A stretch of 52,671 nucleotides of DNA from an uncultured Faecalibacterium sp. (lineage in GTDB: Bacteria; Bacillota; Clostridia; Oscillospirales; Ruminococcaceae), in assembly GCA_934533135.1 (NCBI GenBank), contig CAKTBG010000017.1, forward strand, positions 1 to 52,671, given 5' to 3'. The stretch's first letter is position 1; each line of letters begins with the position of its first letter. The notes beneath the pieces were generated by a model, which was not told the DNA's origin, did no database searches, and saw nothing but the letters and a program-made list of their open reading frames with translations. Shown in pieces: positions 42,407-50,062 of this stretch. The position numbers were made by a program, and so were the translations under genes.

Positions 42407-43222
42407 ATGATGGAACAAAAGCGTCCCGAACAGAAGCGGCGGATGACCCGCCGGGAGTGGAAGATCCGCCGTCGGCTGCGGCTGGTGCGGAACTGGATGA
42501 TCTTCCTGTCGGCCTGTGCCGCGGCTATGGCTCTGATGACCAGCGGCATCCTCTGGCTTCTGCCCAAGGCGCACGCACTGGTGGCGGGGCCGAAGACCTT
42601 TGAGGCGCAGCAGTACGACGGCTCCGCCTATGTCTTTGACCCGGCGGACGAGCGGCTGGTGCTGGTCAATGCCAATCTGCCCCTTGCCGGAGAACCCGCA
42701 CCGGTGCTGGCTGTGGCCGACGATGCCACCGGCCAGCAGCTGGAACAGGAGGCTGCCGCCGCGTACCGCCAGATGGCTGCGGCGGCACAGGCAGATGGCA
42801 TCGGCCTGACGCTTGTGACGGGCTGGCAGGATCCGGCTGCCCGGGAAGCCGCGTTTGATGCGCAGAAGCAGAGCTATCTGGACAAGGGCTGCACCGAGGA
42901 AGAAGCCGCGGCAAAGGCGGCCACCCTCTGCCCGCGTGCCGACGCCAGCGAACAGGCCACCGGCTATGGAGCCGACATTCTGGCCGACGATTCCCCCGAA
43001 AAGAACACTTCTTTTGCCAGAAGCCGCGCTTACGAATGGCTGACGGCTTATGCGTCGGAGTATGGATTCATCCTGCGCTGGCCGGAGGACCGGCAGGCGG
43101 CCACCGGCATGGTCTACCAGCCGTGGCACTGGCGGTATGTGGGGGTGGAAAATGCCCGCGCCATCGCCGCCAGCGGCCTGTCGCTGGAGGAATTTTCGGC
43201 TCTGGAACAGGCAAAAGCATAA
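42407..43222 (+). CDS. M15/VanY-like carboxypeptidase homologue, probably inactive
   Basis: This 271-aa protein has a basic N-terminus, one membrane helix (about 31-52) and an extracellular D,D-carboxypeptidase (VanY/M15B) domain. Key positions differ from the family. The SxHxxG zinc histidine is Gln183 (SEQATG). The catalytic Glu of EPWH is Gln238 (YQPWHWRYVG). The SGYRS region reads TGWQDP, without the Arg. Asp190 and His241 remain. It therefore looks like a pseudoenzyme that may bind peptidoglycan stems. The start is the ATG at 42407 after AAGGGG. Confidence 0.75.
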   Translation: MMEQKRPEQKRRMTRREWKIRRRLRLVRNWMIFLSACAAAMALMTSGILWLLPKAHALVAGPKTFEAQQYDGSAYVFDPADERLVLVNANLPLAGEPAPVLAVADDATGQQLEQEAAAAYRQMAAAAQADGIGLTLVTGWQDPAAREAAFDAQKQSYLDKGCTEEEAAAKAATLCPRADASEQATGYGADILADDSPEKNTSFARSRAYEWLTAYASEYGFILRWPEDRQAATGMVYQPWHWRYVGVENARAIAASGLSLEEFSALEQAKA

Positions 43223-43251
43223 AACAGATACAACAAAGAGGAACAAGAGCA

Positions 43252-44535
43252 TTGAAACGAACTGAGATCGCGCCCGGCGTCCACCTTTCCTACGACCCGG
43301 CGCAGAAATTCAACCGCTGCCGGATCAGCATCCACTTTGCATTCCCGGCGCGGCGCGAGACGGCCACGGCCCATGCGTTGTTGCCGCTGGTGATGGAGCG
43401 GGGCTATGCCGACTGCCCGGATATGACCCAGATGACCAAGAAGCTGGCGCGGCTGTATGGAGCCGACCTGACCGTGGACGCCCGGCCGCTGGGCTGCAAC
43501 CACAACCTCTGCGTCAGCGTGACCGGCATCAAGGATGCCTTCGCGCTGGAAGGGGAGCGGCTGACCGACGAATACACCGCCCTTGTGCTGGGAACGGCGT
43601 TCCACCCCTCCTTTGCGGGCGGCGTGTTCGACCCGGAAGCGGTGGGCATCGAAAAACAGATGCTGAAAAAAGCTCTGGAGGATGAGATCAACGAAAAGCG
43701 GCTCTACTGCCAGCGGCAGGCCAACCGGGAATTCTTCGGGAACAGCCCGGCCGGTATCCGGCAGGAGGGCTATCTCGAAGAGGTGGACGACCTGACCCCG
43801 GCGGCTCTGACGGCTGCTTACCGGGAAATGCTGGAAACAGCGCAGATCGAGCTGATCGTGCTGGGCTGCGACGAAGAAAAAACCGCAGCGGTGCAGAAGG
43901 CACTGCTGGCGGAACTGGCCGGAGTCGCCCGCCGCCCGGTGCCGCTGGCGGCAAACATGGCCATGCCCCGGCAGGAGCCGGTGCGAAAGACCGAGTGCTT
44001 CGATACCGTGCAGGCCAAGCTCTGTATGCTCTTCACCCTCGGCGAACCGATGCGCCCGGGGCAGATGGCTGCTGTGCGGCTGGCGATGGCACTTTACGGC
44101 GGCAGCGTCACCAGCCGCCTGTTCCTGAACGTCCGGGAGCGGGATCACCTGTGCTACTACTGCGCGTCCTCGTTCCAGAGCTTTACGGGCAGCATGGCCG
44201 TCAACAGCGGCGTCGAGCACGCTGACGCTGACCGCGCAGAACAGGCCATCCTGCGCGAGCTGGACGCGCTGCGCACCGGCCCCATCACCGATGAAGAGCT
44301 GGAGGACTGCCGCCGGTCGCTTCTCAGCGGGATGACCGGGCTGGAAGATACGCTGGGCGGCATCGAGACGTGGTATTACATGGAGATCCTGCGGGGCGGG
44401 GAAGTCCAGACACCGGACGATGCCCGCGCCGCCCTTGGCCGGGTGACGAAAGAGGAGGTTCGCGCCATCCTGCGCCAGCTTACCCTTTCGGTGAGCTACC
44501 GGCTGACCCGAGAGGAGGAAAACGCCCATGCCTGA
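43252..44535 (+). CDS. M16-family peptidase-like protein (YmfF type, no active site)
   Basis: This 427-aa protein has the pitrilysin-like two-domain build but lacks HxxEH in its N-terminal part. It retains the later NVRERDHLCYYCASSFQSFTG segment typical of the non-catalytic partner. The start is the TTG at 43252 after AGAGG. It overlaps the next gene, which carries the catalytic motif, so the two probably form a heterodimeric M16 peptidase. Confidence 0.8.
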   Translation: MKRTEIAPGVHLSYDPAQKFNRCRISIHFAFPARRETATAHALLPLVMERGYADCPDMTQMTKKLARLYGADLTVDARPLGCNHNLCVSVTGIKDAFALEGERLTDEYTALVLGTAFHPSFAGGVFDPEAVGIEKQMLKKALEDEINEKRLYCQRQANREFFGNSPAGIRQEGYLEEVDDLTPAALTAAYREMLETAQIELIVLGCDEEKTAAVQKALLAELAGVARRPVPLAANMAMPRQEPVRKTECFDTVQAKLCMLFTLGEPMRPGQMAAVRLAMALYGGSVTSRLFLNVRERDHLCYYCASSFQSFTGSMAVNSGVEHADADRAEQAILRELDALRTGPITDEELEDCRRSLLSGMTGLEDTLGGIETWYYMEILRGGEVQTPDDARAALGRVTKEEVRAILRQLTLSVSYRLTREEENAHA

Positions 44536-45835
44536 AAAACAGACGCTTTTGGAAGAGACCGCCGCCGATGTGTGGCAGGTCCTGCCCTCGGGTCTGACGG
44601 TGATCGTCCGTCCCATGCCCGGCTACTCGGGCACCCATGTCATTTACGCCACCCGCTTCGGCTCCATCGACCGGGATTTTCGGCTGGGCGAAAAGGAGGT
44701 ACATCTCCCGGCGGGCGTGGCGCATTTTCTCGAGCACAAGATGTTTGAGGACGAAGACGGCGACGCCTTTGCCAAATTTGCCAAGACCGGTGCAAATGCC
44801 AATGCATTCACGGCCTTTGACCGCACCTGCTATCTCTTTACCGCCACCGAGCAGCTGGATGAGAGTCTGGACGTGCTGCTGGGGATGGTGGGGCATCCCT
44901 ATTTTACCCAGCAGACCATCGACAAAGAGCAGGGCATCATCGGGCAGGAGATCAAGATGTACGACGACAGCGCGGACTGGCGGCTCATCACCGGCCTGTG
45001 CGAATGCCTGTACCACAGCCACCCCATCCGCAGCGACATTGCCGGTACCTGCGAGAGCATTGCCGCGATCACACCGGAAATGCTCTACGACTGCTGCAAG
45101 GCGTTCTATGCGCCGAACAATATGGTGCTGGCGGCGGCGGGCAATACCAGCATGGAGCAGATCCTTGCGGCCTGTGCGCGGCATGGCCTGATGGAACCCC
45201 GCCCGGTGGAGCGGGTGCAGCGGCTCTGGAAGGACGAGCCCATGACCCTCGTTGCGCGGGAAAAGACCCTCACCATGCCCATCGCAAAGCCCTGCTTCGG
45301 TCTGGGCTTCAAGGAAGAGCCGCTGCCGCCGGACGATCTGCGCAGCGAGATGCTGTACGATCTGGTGCTCTGCTGCATCTGCGGCGGAATGTCGCCCCTC
45401 TACCGCAGGCTCTACGATGAGGGGCTGACCAATCCCGGCTTCGGCGGCGAGGTGCTGCGGGTGGACGGCTGCTGCTGCATCCTTTTCACCGGCGAGAGCG
45501 ACCAGCCCGACACGGTGAAGCAGCTGCTTCTGGACGAGATCGCCCGCATCCGGGCGGAGGGCGTGGATCGGGAGATCTTCACCCTGTGCAAGAACGAAAA
45601 ATACGGCCAGCTGATCGAAAATCTCGAGAACGTCGAGGACTCGGCCAGCCAGATGGCGGATTTTGCCCTCTCGGGGCAGACCGTGGCGCAGCAGATCACC
45701 ACGCTGGCCAGCCTGACCGCTGAGGATGCAGACCATGCGCTCCGGCACATCCTGCAGGAAGAGCGGATGGCCGTCCTGTATATCCAGCCCGACGGCACGG
45801 TGTGCGACGCGGAAGCGGAGGAGGAAGAAGAATGA
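44528..45835 (+). CDS. M16-family metallopeptidase (YmfH type)
   Basis: This 435-aa protein is the active partner of the pair. The zinc motif HFLEHKMFE (HxxEH) is near residue 67, and the distal Glu stretch lies in DKEQGIIGQEI about 70 residues later. Such pairs process small peptides; the substrate is unknown. Its stop overlaps the lgt start (ATGA). Confidence 0.85.
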   Translation: MPEKQTLLEETAADVWQVLPSGLTVIVRPMPGYSGTHVIYATRFGSIDRDFRLGEKEVHLPAGVAHFLEHKMFEDEDGDAFAKFAKTGANANAFTAFDRTCYLFTATEQLDESLDVLLGMVGHPYFTQQTIDKEQGIIGQEIKMYDDSADWRLITGLCECLYHSHPIRSDIAGTCESIAAITPEMLYDCCKAFYAPNNMVLAAAGNTSMEQILAACARHGLMEPRPVERVQRLWKDEPMTLVAREKTLTMPIAKPCFGLGFKEEPLPPDDLRSEMLYDLVLCCICGGMSPLYRRLYDEGLTNPGFGGEVLRVDGCCCILFTGESDQPDTVKQLLLDEIARIRAEGVDREIFTLCKNEKYGQLIENLENVEDSASQMADFALSGQTVAQQITTLASLTAEDADHALRHILQEERMAVLYIQPDGTVCDAEAEEEEE

Positions 45836-46869
45836 CAAATCTGGTACAGTTCCCGGGTCTTGGGCTGCAGTTTGCGATCGATCGGGTGGCTTTTTCCATC
45901 GGGGGCGTCAACATTTACTGGTATGGCGTCTGCATCGCGGTGGGGCTCTGCCTTGCGCTGGCGTTCGCGTTCCGCCGGTGTCAGGAGTTCGGCGTGGATC
46001 CGGACGCGATGGTGGACGTGATCCTGATCGGCGCGGTCATGGGCATTGCCAGTGCCCGCGCCTACTACGTCGCCATGGCACCGTTTGCGTATGAGAGCAT
46101 CTGGGAGATGCTGGCCATCCGGGATGGCGGTCTGGCCATCTACGGCGGCATCATCGGCAGCTTTCTGTTCGGCGGTCTGGCCTGCAAATGGCGGGGCGTA
46201 CCGGTGCTGCCGATGTTCGATCTGGCGGCCATGGGCTTTTTGGTCGGGCAGTGCCTTGGCCGATGGGGAAACTTCTTCAATCAGGAAGCGTTCGGCTGCA
46301 ACACCACCCTGCCGTGGGGAATGTACAGCGAGGCGACCCACGATTACCTGATGGGAAGCACGGTCACGGTGCCCAAGGGCACGATCATTGACCCGAACCT
46401 GCCGGTCCACCCGACCTTTTTGTATGAGAGCATCTGGTGCTTGGTGGGCTTTGTCCTGCTCACGCGGTACATCAAAAAGCGGAAGTTCAACGGCGACATC
46501 ACCCTGCGGTACCTCATCTGGTACGGTGCAGGCCGCTTCTGGATCGAGGGGCTGCGCACCGACAGCCTGATGCTGGTGCCCTCCATCGGCCTGCGGGTCT
46601 CCCAGCTGATCGCAGGGCTGGCGGTGCTGCTCGGCGTGGCGGCGGAGATCTGCCTGACCCGCAGGACCCGGGGCAAGCCCCTGATGACCCCGCTGGCCTT
46701 GACCGCCGAAAACCGCACCCTGCTGAAAAAGGCGGGCAAAACGCTGGAAGAGGTGCTCCCGGCGGGAACCGATACCGAGCTGCTGGCCGGGATGCCGCGG
46801 CAGATGTTCCTCGACAAGACCGCCGCGCTGAATGCAGCAATCAAAGAGGCATTGGCGGACAAAGGGTAA
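45832..46869 (+). CDS. lgt: Prolipoprotein diacylglyceryl transferase
   Basis: This 345-aa membrane enzyme attaches diacylglycerol to lipoprotein signal cysteines. It has about seven membrane helices and the signature GRWGNFFNQEAFG, with HPTFLYES further on. The last roughly 65 residues (after RTRGKPLMTP) form a soluble tail not typical for the family. It follows the M16 pair with overlapping start. Confidence 0.92.
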   Translation: MTNLVQFPGLGLQFAIDRVAFSIGGVNIYWYGVCIAVGLCLALAFAFRRCQEFGVDPDAMVDVILIGAVMGIASARAYYVAMAPFAYESIWEMLAIRDGGLAIYGGIIGSFLFGGLACKWRGVPVLPMFDLAAMGFLVGQCLGRWGNFFNQEAFGCNTTLPWGMYSEATHDYLMGSTVTVPKGTIIDPNLPVHPTFLYESIWCLVGFVLLTRYIKKRKFNGDITLRYLIWYGAGRFWIEGLRTDSLMLVPSIGLRVSQLIAGLAVLLGVAAEICLTRRTRGKPLMTPLALTAENRTLLKKAGKTLEEVLPAGTDTELLAGMPRQMFLDKTAALNAAIKEALADKG

Positions 46870-46908
46870 GCCGGGCTGAAAAATCTGCGGAAAAGGGAAA
46901 AAATCCCC

Positions 46909-46937
46909 TTGAAATCTGAATTGTTTTCTGCTATACT
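46909..46937 (+). promoter_or_regulatory. Promoter of rplU-rpmA
   Basis: TTGAAA at 46909-46914, 17 bases, TATACT at 46932-46937. Confidence 0.7.
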
Positions 46938-46939
46938 AT

Positions 46940-47025
46940 TCTAGCCGCATGGTGTGGGCTCCGGAAACAGCCCGGTGAGGGCTTGCCTTTACGACCAGCG
47001 AGTACAACGAAAAGGAATGAACAAA
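46940..47025 (+). promoter_or_regulatory. Leader of the rplU operon
   Basis: About 85 untranslated bases include AGCCC-GGTGA-GGGCT and the competing GGCTCC...AGCC pairing. Ribosomal protein L21 leaders with autoregulatory structures are known in Firmicutes; I could not confirm the consensus. Confidence 0.4.
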
Positions 47026-47337
47026 ATGTACGCAATCATTGTTACCGGCGGTAAGCAGTACCGCGTGGAGCAGGGCGACATCGTCTACATCGAAAAGCTG
47101 GACGTTGAGGCCGACTCCGAAGTGAAGTTTGATCAGGTTCTCGCTATTGGCGAGGAGGGTTCTGTGAAGGTTGGCGCTCCCGTTGTTGAGGGTGCTACCG
47201 TTTCTGCCAAGGTCATCAAGAATGGCAAGGGCAAGAAGCTGAACATCATCACCTATCGCGCAAAGAAGCACAGTGCTCGCCGTATGGGCCATCGTCAGCC
47301 CTTCACCAAGGTTGAGATCACTGCGATCAACGGCTAA
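47026..47337 (+). CDS. rplU: Ribosomal protein L21
   Basis: This 103-aa large-subunit protein has [16 protein letters not shown] at the start and the [12 protein letters not shown] signature at the end. The ATG is preceded by AAAGGAA. rpmA follows after 14 bases, without the prp protease gene that usually lies between them in Firmicutes. Confidence 0.97.
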   Translation: MYAIIVTGGKQYRVEQGDIVYIEKLDVEADSEVKFDQVLAIGEEGSVKVGAPVVEGATVSAKVIKNGKGKKLNIITYRAKKHSARRMGHRQPFTKVEITAING

Positions 47338-47351
47338 GGAGGTAAATTACA

Positions 47352-47603
47352 ATGGCACATAAAAAGGGCGTAGGCAGCACCAAGAACGGCCGTGATTCTG
47401 CGGCTCAGCGTCTGGGCACGAAGCGTGCAGATGGCCAGTTCGTTCTGGCCGGCAACATCCTGGTCCGTCAGCGTGGCACCCACATCCAGCCGGGTGAGAA
47501 CGTTGGCAAGGGCAGCGATGATACCCTGTTTGCTCTGGTCGATGGCACCGTTCGTTTTGAGCGCGTGGGCAAGAGCGGCAAGAAGTGCAGCGTCAAGCAG
47601 TAA
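47352..47603 (+). CDS. rpmA: Ribosomal protein L27, no N-terminal extension
   Basis: This 83-aa protein begins [16 protein letters not shown] behind AAGGAGG. Most Firmicutes L27 proteins carry a 9-residue extension removed by the Prp protease. Here the mature N-terminus is encoded directly, and no prp is found next door. Confidence 0.97.
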   Translation: MAHKKGVGSTKNGRDSAAQRLGTKRADGQFVLAGNILVRQRGTHIQPGENVGKGSDDTLFALVDGTVRFERVGKSGKKCSVKQ

Positions 47604-47628
47604 CTTCTTTCTAAAATCTGCAACCCAT

Positions 47629-47659
47629 AGAGCCGGACCGTTGTGGCCCGGCTCTTTTT
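47629..47659 (+). terminator. Terminator after rpmA
   Basis: AGAGCCGG pairs with CCGGCTCT and is followed by five T. Confidence 0.85.
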
Positions 47660-47688
47660 GATGAAAACAGGCCGCTTCTCCATGACTT

Positions 47689-47740
47689 GGCTCCCCTATT
47701 AGGGGAGCTGGCCGCGCCAAAGCGCGGACTGAGAGGTTGA
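47689..47740 (+). repeat. Palindromic intergenic repeat copy
   Basis: GGCTCCCCTATTAGGGGAGC, TGGCCGCGCCAAAGCGCGG, then TGAGAGG. It lies between the rpmA terminator and obg. Confidence 0.8.
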
Positions 47741-47781
47741 TTCCGGAGAAAAGCGGCTCTTTTGAGAACAGGAGGGGCTGT

Positions 47782-49065
47782 ATGGCAGCACAGACCAACT
47801 TTATTGACATCGCCACCATCTGGCTCCATGCGGGCAAGGGCGGCGACGGTGCGGTGAGCTTTCACCGCGAAAAATTCGTGGCCGCCGGCGGTCCGGACGG
47901 CGGCGACGGCGGCAGAGGCGGCGACATCATTTTTGTCGTGGATGACCACCTGACCACCCTGATGGATTTCCGCTATAAGCGCAAGTATGTTGCCCCCGAG
48001 GGCGGCAAGGGCGGAGCCTGCCTCTGCCACGGCAAAAATGCCGAGGATCTGGTCATCAAGGTGCCGCTGGGCACCGTCATCAAGGACGCCGAGAGCGGCC
48101 TTGTCATCGCGGATCTGTCCAACCACGAGCCGGTCACCATCGCCAAGGGCGGCCGCGGCGGTTACGGCAACGCGCATTTCAAGACCCCGACCCGCCAGAT
48201 CCCCAAGTTTGCCAAGCCCGGTATGCCCGGCGAGGACATTCAGGTGACTTTGGAGCTGAAGCTGATCGCGGATGTGGGTCTGATCGGTTTCCCGAACGTC
48301 GGCAAATCGACTCTGATCTCCACCATCAGCGCGGCCAAGCCCAAGATCGCAAACTATCACTTCACCACGCTGGTGCCGACGCTGGGCGTTGTCTCGGTGG
48401 GAGAGGGCGCAAGCTTTGTCTGCGCCGATATCCCCGGCCTGATCGAGGGCGCAAGCGAGGGCATCGGCCTTGGCCATGACTTCCTGCGCCATGTCGAACG
48501 CTGCCGCCTGCTGCTCCACGTCGTGGACGTCTCGGGCAGTGAGTGCCGCGAACCCATTGCGGATTTTGAGCAGATCAACGAGGAGTTGGCCAAGTTCAGC
48601 CCGGTGCTGGCCGAACGTCCGCAGATCGTGGTGGGCAACAAGTGCGACCTCGCCACGGAAGAGCAGATCGCCGAGTTCCGCGCCTATATCGAGGGCAAGG
48701 GGCTGACCTTTGTGCCCATCTCCGCCGCCACCATGCAGGGCGTCAAGGAGCTGCCGGGTCTAGTGTACAGCCGCCTGCAGGAGATCCCGGCGGTGCCCGT
48801 CTTTGCAGCCGAGTACAAGAAGCCGGAGGTCAAGGTAGGCAGCCGCGACTTCAGCATCCGCCGGATGGAAGCACACGTCTGGTCGGTGGAGGCTCCGTGG
48901 CTGGAGCGCATCCTCGAAGGCAGCAATGTCGATGACTATGAGAGCCTGCAGTACTTCCAGCGTCAGCTGGGCGAGAGCGGCATCCTCGATGCGCTGGTGG
49001 ACAAGGGTGTTCAGGAGAACGACACCATCCTCATCGGCGAGTATCAGTTCGATTATATCTTCTAA
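47782..49065 (+). CDS. obg: Obg GTPase
   Basis: This 427-aa ribosome-associated GTPase is involved in 50S assembly and stress control. It has a glycine-rich Obg domain (1-160), G1 GFPNVGKST, G3 DIPGLIEGA and G4 NKCD. A C-terminal OCT domain lies at about 345-427. The ATG follows GGAGG. Length is normal for the three-domain type. Confidence 0.96.
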   Translation: MAAQTNFIDIATIWLHAGKGGDGAVSFHREKFVAAGGPDGGDGGRGGDIIFVVDDHLTTLMDFRYKRKYVAPEGGKGGACLCHGKNAEDLVIKVPLGTVIKDAESGLVIADLSNHEPVTIAKGGRGGYGNAHFKTPTRQIPKFAKPGMPGEDIQVTLELKLIADVGLIGFPNVGKSTLISTISAAKPKIANYHFTTLVPTLGVVSVGEGASFVCADIPGLIEGASEGIGLGHDFLRHVERCRLLLHVVDVSGSECREPIADFEQINEELAKFSPVLAERPQIVVGNKCDLATEEQIAEFRAYIEGKGLTFVPISAATMQGVKELPGLVYSRLQEIPAVPVFAAEYKKPEVKVGSRDFSIRRMEAHVWSVEAPWLERILEGSNVDDYESLQYFQRQLGESGILDALVDKGVQENDTILIGEYQFDYIF

Positions 49066-49075
49066 CAAAGCGGGC

Positions 49076-49237
49076 TTGCCCTCTCCGTCATCATCGCTTC
49101 GCTCGATGCCACCTTGTCCTCCCTTTGTCGCTCACGCGACATCTCCCTCCGGCCGGAGGGAGTCTTTCAAAGGGAGAGGCAAGTCTTGGCTCTCCCTTCG
49201 GGAGAGCTGGCGGAGCAACGCGACGCCTGAGAGGGCC
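49076..49237. repeat. Double copy of the palindromic intergenic repeat
   Basis: A composite copy spans 49076-49181 (minus-type arms around CTCCCTCCGGCCGGAGGGAG). A clear plus copy spans 49188-49237 (GGCTCTCCCTTCGGGAGAGC ... TGAGAGGGCC). Together they fill the gap between obg and mrnC. Confidence 0.8.
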
Positions 49238-49251
49238 AATACGGTGAATCT

Positions 49252-49656
49252 ATGACAGAACCTGAAAAAATCGACCCCCGCGAGCTCAGCCCGCTGGCAC
49301 TGGCCTTTGTGGGCGACAGCGTGCTGGAACTGCTGGTGCGCCAGCGGCTTGCCGAGCACCATCGGCTGTCGGCCGGCCGCCTGAACGCCGAAAAGGTCAA
49401 ATACGTTTCGGCCAAGGCACAGTTTCGGGAAGAGCAGCTGCTTGAGCCGCTGTTTACCGAGGATGAGCTGGCTGTGTTCAAGCGGGGCCGCAACGCCAGC
49501 AAAGCCAGCGTTGCCAAACACGCATCGCCCGAAGAGTACCGTGCCTCCACCGGGTTCGAGTGCCTGCTGGGGTGGCTGTACCTCAATGGCCGGATGAACC
49601 GGGTGCAGGAGCTGTTCGAGACGCTGTGGCAGAACTTTGACCCCAACGAAGCATGA
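49252..49656 (+). CDS. mrnC: Mini-ribonuclease III
   Basis: This 134-aa RNase III-like domain without an RNA-binding domain matures 23S rRNA ends in Gram-positives. LAFVGDSVLELLVRQRL holds the catalytic Asp, and STGFECLLGWLYL carries the second acidic site. No clear ribosome binding site is seen; the repeat ends 14 bases upstream. Confidence 0.88.
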   Translation: MTEPEKIDPRELSPLALAFVGDSVLELLVRQRLAEHHRLSAGRLNAEKVKYVSAKAQFREEQLLEPLFTEDELAVFKRGRNASKASVAKHASPEEYRASTGFECLLGWLYLNGRMNRVQELFETLWQNFDPNEA

Positions 49657-49670
49657 CCCCCAACACGCCG

Positions 49671-49726
49671 AAAGCCCGCTGCTTTCCGCACTGGAAAACA
49701 GTGCCGGGAAAGCAGCGGGCTTTTTG
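49671..49726. terminator. Bidirectional terminator after mrnC
   Basis: AAAGCCCGCTGCTTTCC pairs with GGGAAAGCAGCGGGCTTT and is followed by T. It also serves the minus-strand gene at 49765. Confidence 0.9.
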
Positions 49727-49764
49727 GTGTGCGCCGCCGTCGGTCCTACGGGCAGGCGCAGCGA

Positions 49765-49956
49765 TTAGCCGCGGCTGTTGCGGGCAGAATTGCGGGTGGT
49801 GTTCTTGCCGCCCTCGTCGTCGGCACCCTTGGTGTACTGGTTGGGGTGCTTGTGCTCGTTGGAGGCTGTGCTGTTCTGGGAAGAGCTGGAAGAACGGTTC
49901 TCGGTCTTGTTCCGGGTCTGATCCTTGCAGCTGCGGTTTTCGGTGCGATTGTCCAT
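49765..49956 (-). CDS. Small Asn/Ser/Thr-rich hydrophilic protein
   Basis: This 63-aa ORF starts MDNRTENRSCKDQTRNKTEN, with AAAGGAG 10 bases upstream on the minus strand. The composition is Asn, Ser, Thr, Arg, Lys, with no hydrophobic core, so it is probably disordered. Similar short N/T/Q/K-rich proteins occur in Clostridia without known function. The strong terminator downstream supports that it is expressed. Another frame with an ATG at 49964 has too short a spacing. Confidence 0.5.
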   Translation of the reverse strand: MDNRTENRSCKDQTRNKTENRSSSSSQNSTASNEHKHPNQYTKGADDEGGKNTTRNSARNSRG

Positions 49957-50062
49957 CGTTGCATTGCTCCTTTCGGTTCTGTGTGAGGGATTGCCTCACA
50001 GCCTTAGTTTGGCCGCAGGGGGCGGCTTTATACATCGGGATTCTACAGGGGAGGTAGACGGG

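Noticed and set aside
43252..44535. Missing HxxEH in the first M16 gene as a pseudogene
   Set aside because: Non-catalytic partners are normal in two-gene M16 systems, and the frame is intact and overlaps its active partner.
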